A DNA stretch of 64,000 nt from Pedobacter cryophilus. Its GTDB lineage: Bacteria; Bacteroidota; Bacteroidia; Sphingobacteriales; Sphingobacteriaceae. The position numbers and the translations under genes were made by a program. Where the stretch lies: the NCBI RefSeq assembly GCF_005116455.1, contig NZ_SWBP01000001.1, positions 310,001-374,000 of the forward strand, written 5' to 3'. The notes beneath the pieces were generated by a model. It searched no databases. It was given only the letters and a program-made list of their open reading frames with translations, and had not been told where the DNA came from. Shown one piece after another: positions 44,476 through 52,069 of the stretch. The first letter of the stretch is position 1, and each line of letters begins with the position of its first letter.

Positions 44476-45243
44476 ATGTCTGAAAAAATAACCCATAATA
44501 ATGTTGTCTCTTATTATGATGAACACACAAAATTCAAAATAAACGATTTTGTTAAAGTAAATCCTCGAGTTGAGGAAGCTTGGCAAACATTAATCAAAAA
44601 CACCCCAGCTAAACCAAAACGCATATTAGAAGTTGGTTGCGGAGTAGGAAGTATTTGTGCCAGAATGAGCAAAAAATGGCCAGATGCACAAATTACAGGC
44701 ATAGATATTAGTGTTCAATCAATAGCTGCCGCTCAAAAATTATTCGCAAATCACAAAGTTAATTTTATTGTTTCCTTACTTTCTGAAGAAACTTTTGATG
44801 AAAAGTTTGACCTCATTGTCTTTATGGATGTATATGAACACATTGCAATAACAGACAGGCCTTTTGTAAATACTGCTCTTAAAAAGATTTTAAATAACAA
44901 AGGGAAAATATTCTTATCAGTTCCTACACCACAAAATCTAAAATGGTCATTAATTCATAAGCCAGAGACTATGCAACCTGTTGATGAGCATATTTCTTTT
45001 GATGTGATTAATAAATTAGCCTTAGATACAGATACAGAAGTACAATTGTATCAAGTAAAAAGTATTTGGAATACAGGGGATTATTCTCACGTAGTACTCG
45101 AGAAAAATGATGATTTTGAGTCTGCTTTTTTCTCTAACAAACCTGTAACCAAGTCTGAAAGAGCAAAACGAATCCTCAATAAAATAAAAAATATGCTTAC
45201 TCAACCTTTAAGACGTTACTTAGTGGTTAAGAAATTAGGATAA
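44476..45243 (+). CDS. Class I SAM-dependent methyltransferase (polysaccharide locus)
   Basis: A 255-residue methyltransferase with motif I LEVGCGVGS (51-59), ITGIDISVQSI (about 70-80) and LIVFMDVYEHIA (about 107-118). The C-terminal tail is basic and lacks another domain. Its stop codon overlaps the ATG of the next glycosyltransferase gene (TAATG), so the two are translated together. The target is unknown; a monosaccharide or a glycolipid intermediate is likely from context. Confidence 0.85.
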   Translation: MSEKITHNNVVSYYDEHTKFKINDFVKVNPRVEEAWQTLIKNTPAKPKRILEVGCGVGSICARMSKKWPDAQITGIDISVQSIAAAQKLFANHKVNFIVSLLSEETFDEKFDLIVFMDVYEHIAITDRPFVNTALKKILNNKGKIFLSVPTPQNLKWSLIHKPETMQPVDEHISFDVINKLALDTDTEVQLYQVKSIWNTGDYSHVVLEKNDDFESAFFSNKPVTKSERAKRILNKIKNMLTQPLRRYLVVKKLG

Positions 45244-46370
45244 TGAATGATATCGATTTTAATTTATGCATCATTAAACCTAATGCTTCTGTTTACTCCG
45301 AAACATTTATTCAAAACCATATTGACAATTTACCGGGGAACGTTTCTCTATTATACGGAGGTGCGTTTCCTGTTTATGAACAAGACGGCAGGTATCTAAT
45401 AAAATCCAAACTAGATTTATTAATCTACCTATTTCAGAAGAAGATTTTAAAAAAAACAAATATTAAAGTTAGAAACAAAGCTCTTGTTCATTATTTAAAA
45501 AGTAATAAAATTGATGTTGTTTTAGCAGAATACGGGATGGTTGGAGCTTCTGTTTGCAATGCTTGTGAACAAGCAAATGTCCCACTTATTATTCATTTTC
45601 ATGGTGCAGATGCTCATCATTCTCCAACAATTAATAAGTTTAAATTCTCTTATAAAAACGCATTTAGATATGCAAGTGCCGTAATTTGCGTATCTAAATT
45701 CATGTATCAAGCTTTACTAAAACTTGGCGCATCTCCTGAAAAATTATTCTTAAATCCATATGGAGTAAATTTAAATAAGTTTGAGATTTCACATCCAGAA
45801 AACAACTCCCCTATTCTTTTTTTTGCAGGTAGATTTGTAGCTAAGAAAGCCCCTCAAATAATAATTAAAGCTTTCTCAATTGTGAAGAAAGAAATGCAAG
45901 ATGCTAAACTTATTATGGCTGGTGATGGGCCCTTATTAGCAGAAAGTAAATTATTGGCACAATCATTAAACCTCGAAAATGATATTGAATTTCCTGGCGT
46001 TTATACTCATGAAAAAGTGGCAGAAAAATTAAAATTTGCTAGGGCGTTTGTGCAACACTCAGTTACCGCATCTGACGGCGATAGTGAAGGAACTCCAAAT
46101 AGTATTTTGGAAGCATCTGCCTGTGGTTTACCTGTGATTTCTACCAAACATGCAGGAATAAATGAAGCTGTACTAAATGAAAAAACTGGATTATTATCTG
46201 ATGAATATGATATAGATACTTTTGCGAAAAATATGTTACGTGTTTTAAAAGATCCTACATTAGCTTCTGAATTAGGAAAAAATGGAGCTTTACATATCAA
46301 AGAAAATTATGACTTAAGTTCTCAAATTTTATCACTTAGTCAAATTATAAAAAATGCTGTCTCAAAGTAA
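45243..46370 (+). CDS. Glycosyltransferase, GT4 family
   Basis: A 375-residue GT-B-fold enzyme. The C-terminal nucleotide-sugar domain has LFFAGRFVAKKAPQII, then IMAGDGPLL and the Glu-x7-Glu motif EGTPNSILEASACGLPVIS, typical of retaining GT4 enzymes. N-terminal HFHGADAHHSP (about 116-126) is the acceptor side. It transfers a sugar to a growing lipid-linked oligosaccharide. The gene overlaps the upstream methyltransferase by one base. Confidence 0.92.
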   Translation: MNDIDFNLCIIKPNASVYSETFIQNHIDNLPGNVSLLYGGAFPVYEQDGRYLIKSKLDLLIYLFQKKILKKTNIKVRNKALVHYLKSNKIDVVLAEYGMVGASVCNACEQANVPLIIHFHGADAHHSPTINKFKFSYKNAFRYASAVICVSKFMYQALLKLGASPEKLFLNPYGVNLNKFEISHPENNSPILFFAGRFVAKKAPQIIIKAFSIVKKEMQDAKLIMAGDGPLLAESKLLAQSLNLENDIEFPGVYTHEKVAEKLKFARAFVQHSVTASDGDSEGTPNSILEASACGLPVISTKHAGINEAVLNEKTGLLSDEYDIDTFAKNMLRVLKDPTLASELGKNGALHIKENYDLSSQILSLSQIIKNAVSK

Positions 46371-46394
46371 AAATATCTTTCTTAAACATTCAAC

Positions 46395-47882
46395 ATGAAC
46401 CTCCTCAAAAAACAAGGCTTTTACAATAGTATCACTTTATATGTGGGTACTCTGCTTGGTTTCTTGAATCTCATAATCCTGTTTCAACGCTACTTACAAA
46501 TTGAGGAAATTGGTTATTTTAGTTTACTCATTGCCATATCGTTGTTGTACACACAATTATCTTTATTGGGTTTTGGAAGTGTAATTACACGCTATTTTCC
46601 GTTTTATAGATCAAATGATAAAAAACATGGCGGATTTGCAACCTTAACTTTCTTATTCGCTTTAATTGGTTTCGCTATAATCACCATTGGTTTTATTGGC
46701 TTAAAGCAACTTATTATTGGCCTACATCAAGAAGATAAAGGTTCATCCCTACTCAACCAATATTACTATTATATTATCCCGGTTGCATTATTTACCATGC
46801 TATTTAGCATACAAGAAACCTTTGCTCGCACTACCTTTCACAACATTTTTCCTGCTTTTTTAAGAGAAGTATTTTTAAAATTGAGTACCACCGTTGGAAT
46901 CATATTAATTGGTTTCAATATCTTAAATTTTGAAGGCTTTATCACCTATTATGTTGCCGCCAACCTTTTCATTTTATTAGCTATCACCTGGTATATCAAT
47001 AAAATTAATAGTTATAAGCTTTCGCCGATAGAAACCGCTTTAAAATCGCAGACTAAAAGCATGTTGAAATACGGATTGTATTCTACCCTAGCTGGAGGCT
47101 CTGTAGCACTGATCCAAAACTTAGACATCATCTTTTTAAAGTTCTTTACTGATGAAAAAATGGTAGGAATTTACAGCACTTTTTTTGGAATGGCTTTAGT
47201 GATTAGTCTACCGGCTAAAGCTTTAAATACAACTTCTTATCAAATTATTGCCGAAGCATGGAAAAACAACGACCTTCAAAAAATCGCAAAGATTTACCAT
47301 AAAACATCTGTAGTACAATTTCTTATTGGCTGTTTATTACTTGTCGGACTCATCGCCAATTGGCAAAACATTTTAATCCTTTTACATAAACCTATTTACA
47401 GCTCTTATTTTTCTGTTTTTGTAATTATTGGGCTCGCTTTTTTAGCCGACATTACCGGAGGTTTAAACGGTGCCATTATTAGTTTTTCTAAAAACTATAA
47501 AAATGTGATGTACTTTTTAATTAGTGCAGCAATACTTTGCGTTTTACTCAACATCATTTTAATCCCAATTTATAAATTACCCGGAGCAGCTATGGCTTAC
47601 CTATTTACCATGATAGCACTCAACTTTGCCTATTGGCTATACAATAAAGTAAAATTTAATCTACAACCTTTCGATTCCTCATTTATCAAAATTATCATCA
47701 TCAGTGCTGTTGCGTTAACCCCCGGAATATTTTTACCGAAAATAGATTTTTATATTTTGGATATCTTATTTAGATCTGGCTTAGTTGGCGGAATTTTTGT
47801 TGGTTTAGTTTATACCATGAAAATCTCTGCAGACATTAACGAGTTTTTAGAGCAAATCATCAGTAAAATTAAATTTAGATAA
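46395..47882 (+). CDS. Oligosaccharide flippase (Wzx-like, MATE/MOP superfamily)
   Basis: A 495-residue protein with about 12-14 membrane segments throughout, from LYVGTLLGFLNLIIL to LFRSGLVGGIFVGLVYTM. It matches the polysaccharide-biosynthesis flippase family, with LGFGSVITRYFP (about 57-68) and GLYSTLAGGSVALIQNLDI (about 226-244). It would move lipid-linked sugar repeat units across the inner membrane. Its place among the glycosyltransferases supports a Wzx-type role. No Wzy polymerase is recognised nearby. Confidence 0.88.
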   Translation: MNLLKKQGFYNSITLYVGTLLGFLNLIILFQRYLQIEEIGYFSLLIAISLLYTQLSLLGFGSVITRYFPFYRSNDKKHGGFATLTFLFALIGFAIITIGFIGLKQLIIGLHQEDKGSSLLNQYYYYIIPVALFTMLFSIQETFARTTFHNIFPAFLREVFLKLSTTVGIILIGFNILNFEGFITYYVAANLFILLAITWYINKINSYKLSPIETALKSQTKSMLKYGLYSTLAGGSVALIQNLDIIFLKFFTDEKMVGIYSTFFGMALVISLPAKALNTTSYQIIAEAWKNNDLQKIAKIYHKTSVVQFLIGCLLLVGLIANWQNILILLHKPIYSSYFSVFVIIGLAFLADITGGLNGAIISFSKNYKNVMYFLISAAILCVLLNIILIPIYKLPGAAMAYLFTMIALNFAYWLYNKVKFNLQPFDSSFIKIIIISAVALTPGIFLPKIDFYILDILFRSGLVGGIFVGLVYTMKISADINEFLEQIISKIKFR

Positions 47883-47886
47883 AGCG

Positions 47887-48789
47887 ATGCAAAATTTAGC
47901 TCCAATTGCACTTTTCGTATATAACAGGCCCGATCATACCCGAAGAACATTAAAATTTTTACAAGCTAATTTTCTAGCCGAAGAATCTCGTCTTTTTATT
48001 TATGCCGATGCAGCCAAAACAACTAAAGAAACAGAAGCGGTAAAAGAAGTTGAAGACATTATACATGCTGCAGAAGGTTTTAAATCGATAAAAATCATAG
48101 TCCAAAAACAAAATTTAGGTTTAGCACAATCTATTATCAATGGCGTAACAGAATTAGTGAATGAATATGGTAAAGTAATTGTTTTTGAAGATGATTTATT
48201 GAGCTCGCCTTATACTTTAGAATATTTTAATGAAGCTTTAGATCTTTATAAAAACGATTCAAAACTTATGCACATTAGTGCTTACATGTATCCTTTGGCT
48301 AAGGCCGATGATTTGCCCGAAACTTTTGTTTACCGAGCAGCACATAGCTGGGGATGGGCAACTTGGAAAAGAGCTTGGGATCATTTCAATCCAGATATAG
48401 ACCACATCATTGCTCAGTTTGACGCTAAAAAAATCAAAGATTTTTCTATTGATGGAAAAATGAATTTTTGGAAACAAATACAAGGTTTTAAAGCTGGTAA
48501 AAATAATTCGTGGGCCATTAGATGGTACGCTTCTGTATTTTTAAATAACGGTTTAAGTTTAAATCCTTCCAAATCATTAATCAATAATATTGGGCATGAT
48601 GGTACAGGCATACACTCTATTATAGAAAACACCTACGCAGTAGAAATTCACAAACATGCTATTAAAGAATTTCCAAAAACCACAAAAGAAAACCCAATAG
48701 CTTATAAAATGGTGAAAGACTTTTTAGCCAAAAGAAAAGGAAATATCCTTCAAAGAGTTATCAGATTTATTAAACAGAGAATACGTTAA
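47887..48789 (+). CDS. Glycosyltransferase, GT-A fold (GT2/GNT-I-like)
   Basis: A 300-residue enzyme starting APIALFVYNRPDHTRRTL, the nucleotide-binding start of GT-A enzymes, with VFEDDLLSS (about 99-107) as the metal-binding DXD-type site and HSWGWATWKRAWD (about 153-165) typical of this subgroup. It probably adds one sugar in the same polysaccharide pathway. It follows the flippase by four bases and is the last gene of the forward run. Confidence 0.85.
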   Translation: MQNLAPIALFVYNRPDHTRRTLKFLQANFLAEESRLFIYADAAKTTKETEAVKEVEDIIHAAEGFKSIKIIVQKQNLGLAQSIINGVTELVNEYGKVIVFEDDLLSSPYTLEYFNEALDLYKNDSKLMHISAYMYPLAKADDLPETFVYRAAHSWGWATWKRAWDHFNPDIDHIIAQFDAKKIKDFSIDGKMNFWKQIQGFKAGKNNSWAIRWYASVFLNNGLSLNPSKSLINNIGHDGTGIHSIIENTYAVEIHKHAIKEFPKTTKENPIAYKMVKDFLAKRKGNILQRVIRFIKQRIR

Positions 48790-48791
48790 TC

Positions 48792-49541
48792 TTATCTATT
48801 CGCCTTTAAAACAATGTAAGGTGATAATAATTTACTTTCTACCGGAATAATACGAGTAATAATTTTACCTGCGTACCAAATGCCTTTAACTAAAAATTTG
48901 GTCATAAAAGATTTCTCTTCTTTATTTTCTAACCAAGTACTAAATCTTCCAAAATAATAGGCTTCTATATTTTTTAATCCTAATTGCTTAGCAATTTGAG
49001 CTAAATGAACAGGATTCATACATTCTAAAACATGCTTATCATAGTTGTAACGGTCAAAAGTTTTTTGAACCCAACCATTTACTCCTTTAAAATTTGGGAG
49101 CGTAATTAATAGCGTTCCATTTGCATTTAGAAAGGGAATATGTTTAGCAATAATTTCTTCTGTGTTTTTAAAATGCTCAATTAATCCGCAAGAAAGCACT
49201 AAATCATATTGTTTAGTGGGCTGGTGATTAAACAAATCTGCTTCAATGACTTCTACATCTTTCTCATCCAAATTATTCACCGTTAAAACCTCTTTTAAAA
49301 TTTTGGGATGAATAAAATAATCTAAAAGTGAAGCTTCAATACCAAAATACTTTTTTAGAAAAATGGCATAATAACCCGGAAAACCGCCTAATTCTATGGC
49401 CGAAGCCATCTTTTTTTCTTTTGTGATTTGCTGAATAATTTGATAAAAAGTATAATTTTCTGGTACTTTAAAAGCCAATCCTTTTTTAGATTCCCAGTAA
49501 TTTGCCCAAAACTGCTTATCGGTTAATTCGTTCTCCGTCAT
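48792..49541 (-). CDS. Class I SAM-dependent methyltransferase, opposite strand
   Basis: A 249-residue methyltransferase with motif I AIELGGFPGY (48-57), an unusual glycine-rich loop lacking the common GxGxG form, and LVLSCGLIEHFKNTEEII (about 115-132). It is the only minus-strand gene of the polysaccharide locus and its stop is two bases from the stop of the GT2-like gene. It may have been inverted or inserted into the locus; the substrate is unknown. Confidence 0.82.
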   Translation of the reverse strand: MTENELTDKQFWANYWESKKGLAFKVPENYTFYQIIQQITKEKKMASAIELGGFPGYYAIFLKKYFGIEASLLDYFIHPKILKEVLTVNNLDEKDVEVIEADLFNHQPTKQYDLVLSCGLIEHFKNTEEIIAKHIPFLNANGTLLITLPNFKGVNGWVQKTFDRYNYDKHVLECMNPVHLAQIAKQLGLKNIEAYYFGRFSTWLENKEEKSFMTKFLVKGIWYAGKIITRIIPVESKLLSPYIVLKANR

Positions 49542-49627
49542 TTCAACAAAGAAAACAAAAAGAAAAGCGCTTTCAAAAATTAAAATAGCGAATAGTTAAA
49601 GTGAGTCTAAATTTCCAATTGATGAGT

Positions 49628-49760
49628 GCGTTAACGATTGAAGCGATATACTTTTTATTTGATTTTAGATTTGTCAACTCTCTAAATGATTTGGCAAGAG
49701 AGTTGACAAATCTTCAAATAAAAAGATTTAGCGAAAAGCGTGTTAAAACGCCCAAATAAA
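49628..49760. repeat. Dispersed hairpin element R2, copy a (long hairpin form)
   Basis: 133 bp. The left arm GCGTTAACGATTGAAGCG and the right arm AAAGCGTGTTAAAACGCCC are shared with the copy at 58955; their ends pair (GCGTT with AACGC). Between them is a near-perfect stem of about 29 bp from 49651 (CTTTTTATTTGA) to 49724 (TCAAATAAAAAG), with a 13-nt loop. The 306-base gap between the genes at 49541 and 49848 contains no gene. Confidence 0.65.
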
Positions 49761-49847
49761 CATTCAACAGCTCAATTTAATCTTAACTAGCGCAAATCAA
49801 TTGCATAGTCTTATCAAATCACACAAAGAATTGTATTTTTACAACTC

Positions 49848-51110
49848 ATGAAAGTGATTCACCTTAATACTTATGATGGCAACGGAGGTGCAGGCAGGGC
49901 TTGTTACAGGTTAAATACCGCCTTACAAAATGCCGGCTTAGAAAGTGAAATGTACACTTTTATGAAATTTAGCCAAAAGCCAAATATCCACGCTTTATAT
50001 CCAAATTTGGTTCAGCGGGCTTTAGCTACCACCAATATTTTAGCCGAAAGGTATTTGCCAAAGTTTTATACCAAAGACTTAAAGCTTCCGTTTTCGCTAT
50101 CTCTTTTTGGGATAGATATTCATCAACATCCGGCAGTTAAAGCAGCAGATATTATCCATTTACATTGGGTAAATCATGGATTTTTAAATCCGGCGGCGTT
50201 AGAAAAACTCGCACTTTTAAATAAACCCATAGTTTGGACCATTCATGATAGTAACACCTTTACCGGAGGTTGCCATGTAAGGTTTAATTGCCAGCAATAT
50301 TTAAATGCTTGTGGTTTTTGCCCCTTGTTAAAAAAACCAGCTAGTAATGATATTTCCAATCAAATTTGGCTAAAAAAGCAAAAAGCTTATCAAAAAATAA
50401 AACCACAAATTATTAGTCCGAGTACTTGGTTAGCTGAAGCCGCCGGGCAAAGTGGACTGCTAAAAAATGCTTCTATAAACGTAATTCCAAATACTTTAGA
50501 AACGCAAATTTTTAAGCCCACCAATAAATCAGCAGCTAAAAAAGCTTTAAATATTCAAGAAAATCAATTTGTTCTACTCAGCGGATTTATGCCATCAAAA
50601 AAAGATGCGCACAAAGGAACCGCTTACTTAGTAAATGCTTTAGACCTTTGGATTACAAAAAACCCTGATTTAAAAGATAAAGCAACACTGCTTATATTTG
50701 GTAACCGACAAACAGAAACGAACTTGCCTTTTAAAATACCAGTTCAGTTTTTAGGGACCATTAATGATGATGAAAAATTAGCTATAGCTTATGCCGCTGC
50801 TGATGTTTTTTTAACCACTTCTTTAGAAGACAATCTGCCAAATACAGTAATGGAAAGCTTGGCCTGTGGCACTCCAGTGGTTTCTTTCACTACGGGCGGC
50901 ATTCCAGATATGGTTATTCACCAGCAAAACGGTTATTTGGCCGAATATAAAAATACCGAAGATTTTACCCGAGGAATTCACTGGGTTTACCAACATCCTG
51001 AAAAGGAAAAACTAAATACCAATGCTCGCGAAACGGTAATGAACAAGTTTTCAGAAGAAATTATAGCGCAACAACATCTTAAGTTATACCAGCAAATCTT
51101 AAATAAATGA
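49848..51110 (+). CDS. Glycosyltransferase, GT4 family
   Basis: A 420-residue GT-B enzyme. The N-terminal domain begins MKVIHLNTYDGNGGAGRACY, an acceptor-side glycine-rich loop, with HLHWVNHGFL and WTIHDSNTFTGGCHV (about 123-137). The donor domain has LSGFMPSKKDAHKGT and EDNLPNTVMESLACGTPVVS with the E-x7-E motif. This layout resembles WcaL/WcaC-type colanic-acid transferases. Its stop overlaps the ATG of the next gene by four bases (ATGA), so the two act together. Confidence 0.9.
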   Translation: MKVIHLNTYDGNGGAGRACYRLNTALQNAGLESEMYTFMKFSQKPNIHALYPNLVQRALATTNILAERYLPKFYTKDLKLPFSLSLFGIDIHQHPAVKAADIIHLHWVNHGFLNPAALEKLALLNKPIVWTIHDSNTFTGGCHVRFNCQQYLNACGFCPLLKKPASNDISNQIWLKKQKAYQKIKPQIISPSTWLAEAAGQSGLLKNASINVIPNTLETQIFKPTNKSAAKKALNIQENQFVLLSGFMPSKKDAHKGTAYLVNALDLWITKNPDLKDKATLLIFGNRQTETNLPFKIPVQFLGTINDDEKLAIAYAAADVFLTTSLEDNLPNTVMESLACGTPVVSFTTGGIPDMVIHQQNGYLAEYKNTEDFTRGIHWVYQHPEKEKLNTNARETVMNKFSEEIIAQQHLKLYQQILNK

Positions 51111-51871
51111 CCAATCAAGAATTCAAACCTCTTTTGTCAGTCATTACGGTGGTATATAACAACGCAAAAGATATTGAACGCACCATTAACTCGGTATTGC
51201 AGCAAAATTATGCCAACATAGAGTATATTGTGATTGATGGCGGCTCAACCGATGGCACTTTAGAAATTATTCATCAATTTAAAAACAGATTAGCTCAATT
51301 TATTTCAGAGCCTGATAAAGGAATTTATGATGCCATGAATAAAGGTTTGCAACTTGCCACCGGAGATTATGTGTTGTTTATGAACTCTGGCGACGAGATT
51401 TATGAAAAAGATACCGTTCAAAAAGTTTTTAGTAGCGCCCCAAATGCCGATATTTATTATGGAGAGACTGAAATGCTAAATGAACGACTTTTAAGCGAAG
51501 GCAGGCGACGACATCAATCTCCCGAAGAGCTAACCTTAAAAAGCTTTAAATACGGCATGAGCGTAAGCCACCAAGCCATTTACATTAAACGTAACCTTAC
51601 TAAACTTTACGATGCTCAATACCAACTCAGCGCAGATATTGATTGGATTTTATCAGCAATTAAGCAATCTAATAAAGTAGTGAATACGCAACAGTATGTA
51701 GCTAAATATTTAATGGGCGGAATGTCTAAAAAGAAACATCGTCAAAGTTTGTTAGAACGTTACCGCATTTTTAGAAAATACTACGGCTTTTTACCTAATA
51801 TTTTCCATCATTTCATCATCTCCTATAGGTTAATGAGCTATTGGTTGGCTAATAAAAAGACAAACGATTAA
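51107..51871 (+). CDS. Glycosyltransferase, GT2 family
   Basis: A 254-residue GT-A enzyme: LSVITVVYNNAKDIERTINSV (about 10-30), the nucleotide-binding DGGSTDGT (about 45-52), EPDKGIYDAMNKGLQLATGDY (about 66-86) and FMNSGDE as the metal site. The pattern resembles WcaA/WcaE-type transferases. It is translationally coupled to the GT4 gene and ends six bases before repeat R1 copy b. Confidence 0.92.
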   Translation: MTNQEFKPLLSVITVVYNNAKDIERTINSVLQQNYANIEYIVIDGGSTDGTLEIIHQFKNRLAQFISEPDKGIYDAMNKGLQLATGDYVLFMNSGDEIYEKDTVQKVFSSAPNADIYYGETEMLNERLLSEGRRRHQSPEELTLKSFKYGMSVSHQAIYIKRNLTKLYDAQYQLSADIDWILSAIKQSNKVVNTQQYVAKYLMGGMSKKKHRQSLLERYRIFRKYYGFLPNIFHHFIISYRLMSYWLANKKTND

Positions 51872-51877
51872 TTTTTA

Positions 51878-52000
51878 GAAAAGCAACAACAGTGGTTCTT
51901 AAATTCCGCTAGTCCCGTCTTCCGCTTATACTACACAAGGCCTTATTCTTGAGGCCGGTAAACGCTTCAACCGGGTTTATTTTACTTAAACTATTGCAAT
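51878..52000 (+). repeat. Dispersed intergenic element R1, copy b
   Basis: 123 bp from GAAAAGCAA (six bases after the stop of the GT2 gene) to CTATTGCAAT. It contains TAGTCCCGTCTTCCGCT, GGCCGGTAAACGCT and ACCGGGTTTATTTTAC. It is the same length as copy a. Confidence 0.65.
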
Positions 52001-52019
52001 AAAAAAAGCCCTAAAAATA

Positions 52020-52049
52020 GAAATCCCGATCTTTTTGAATCGGGATTTT
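52020..52049. terminator. Bidirectional terminator after R1 copy b
   Basis: AAATCCCGAT and ATCGGGATTT form a perfect 10-bp stem with an 8-nt loop, with T-rich sequence on the right. Confidence 0.8.
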
Positions 52050-52069
52050 CTCTTATAAAACTGGTTAGT

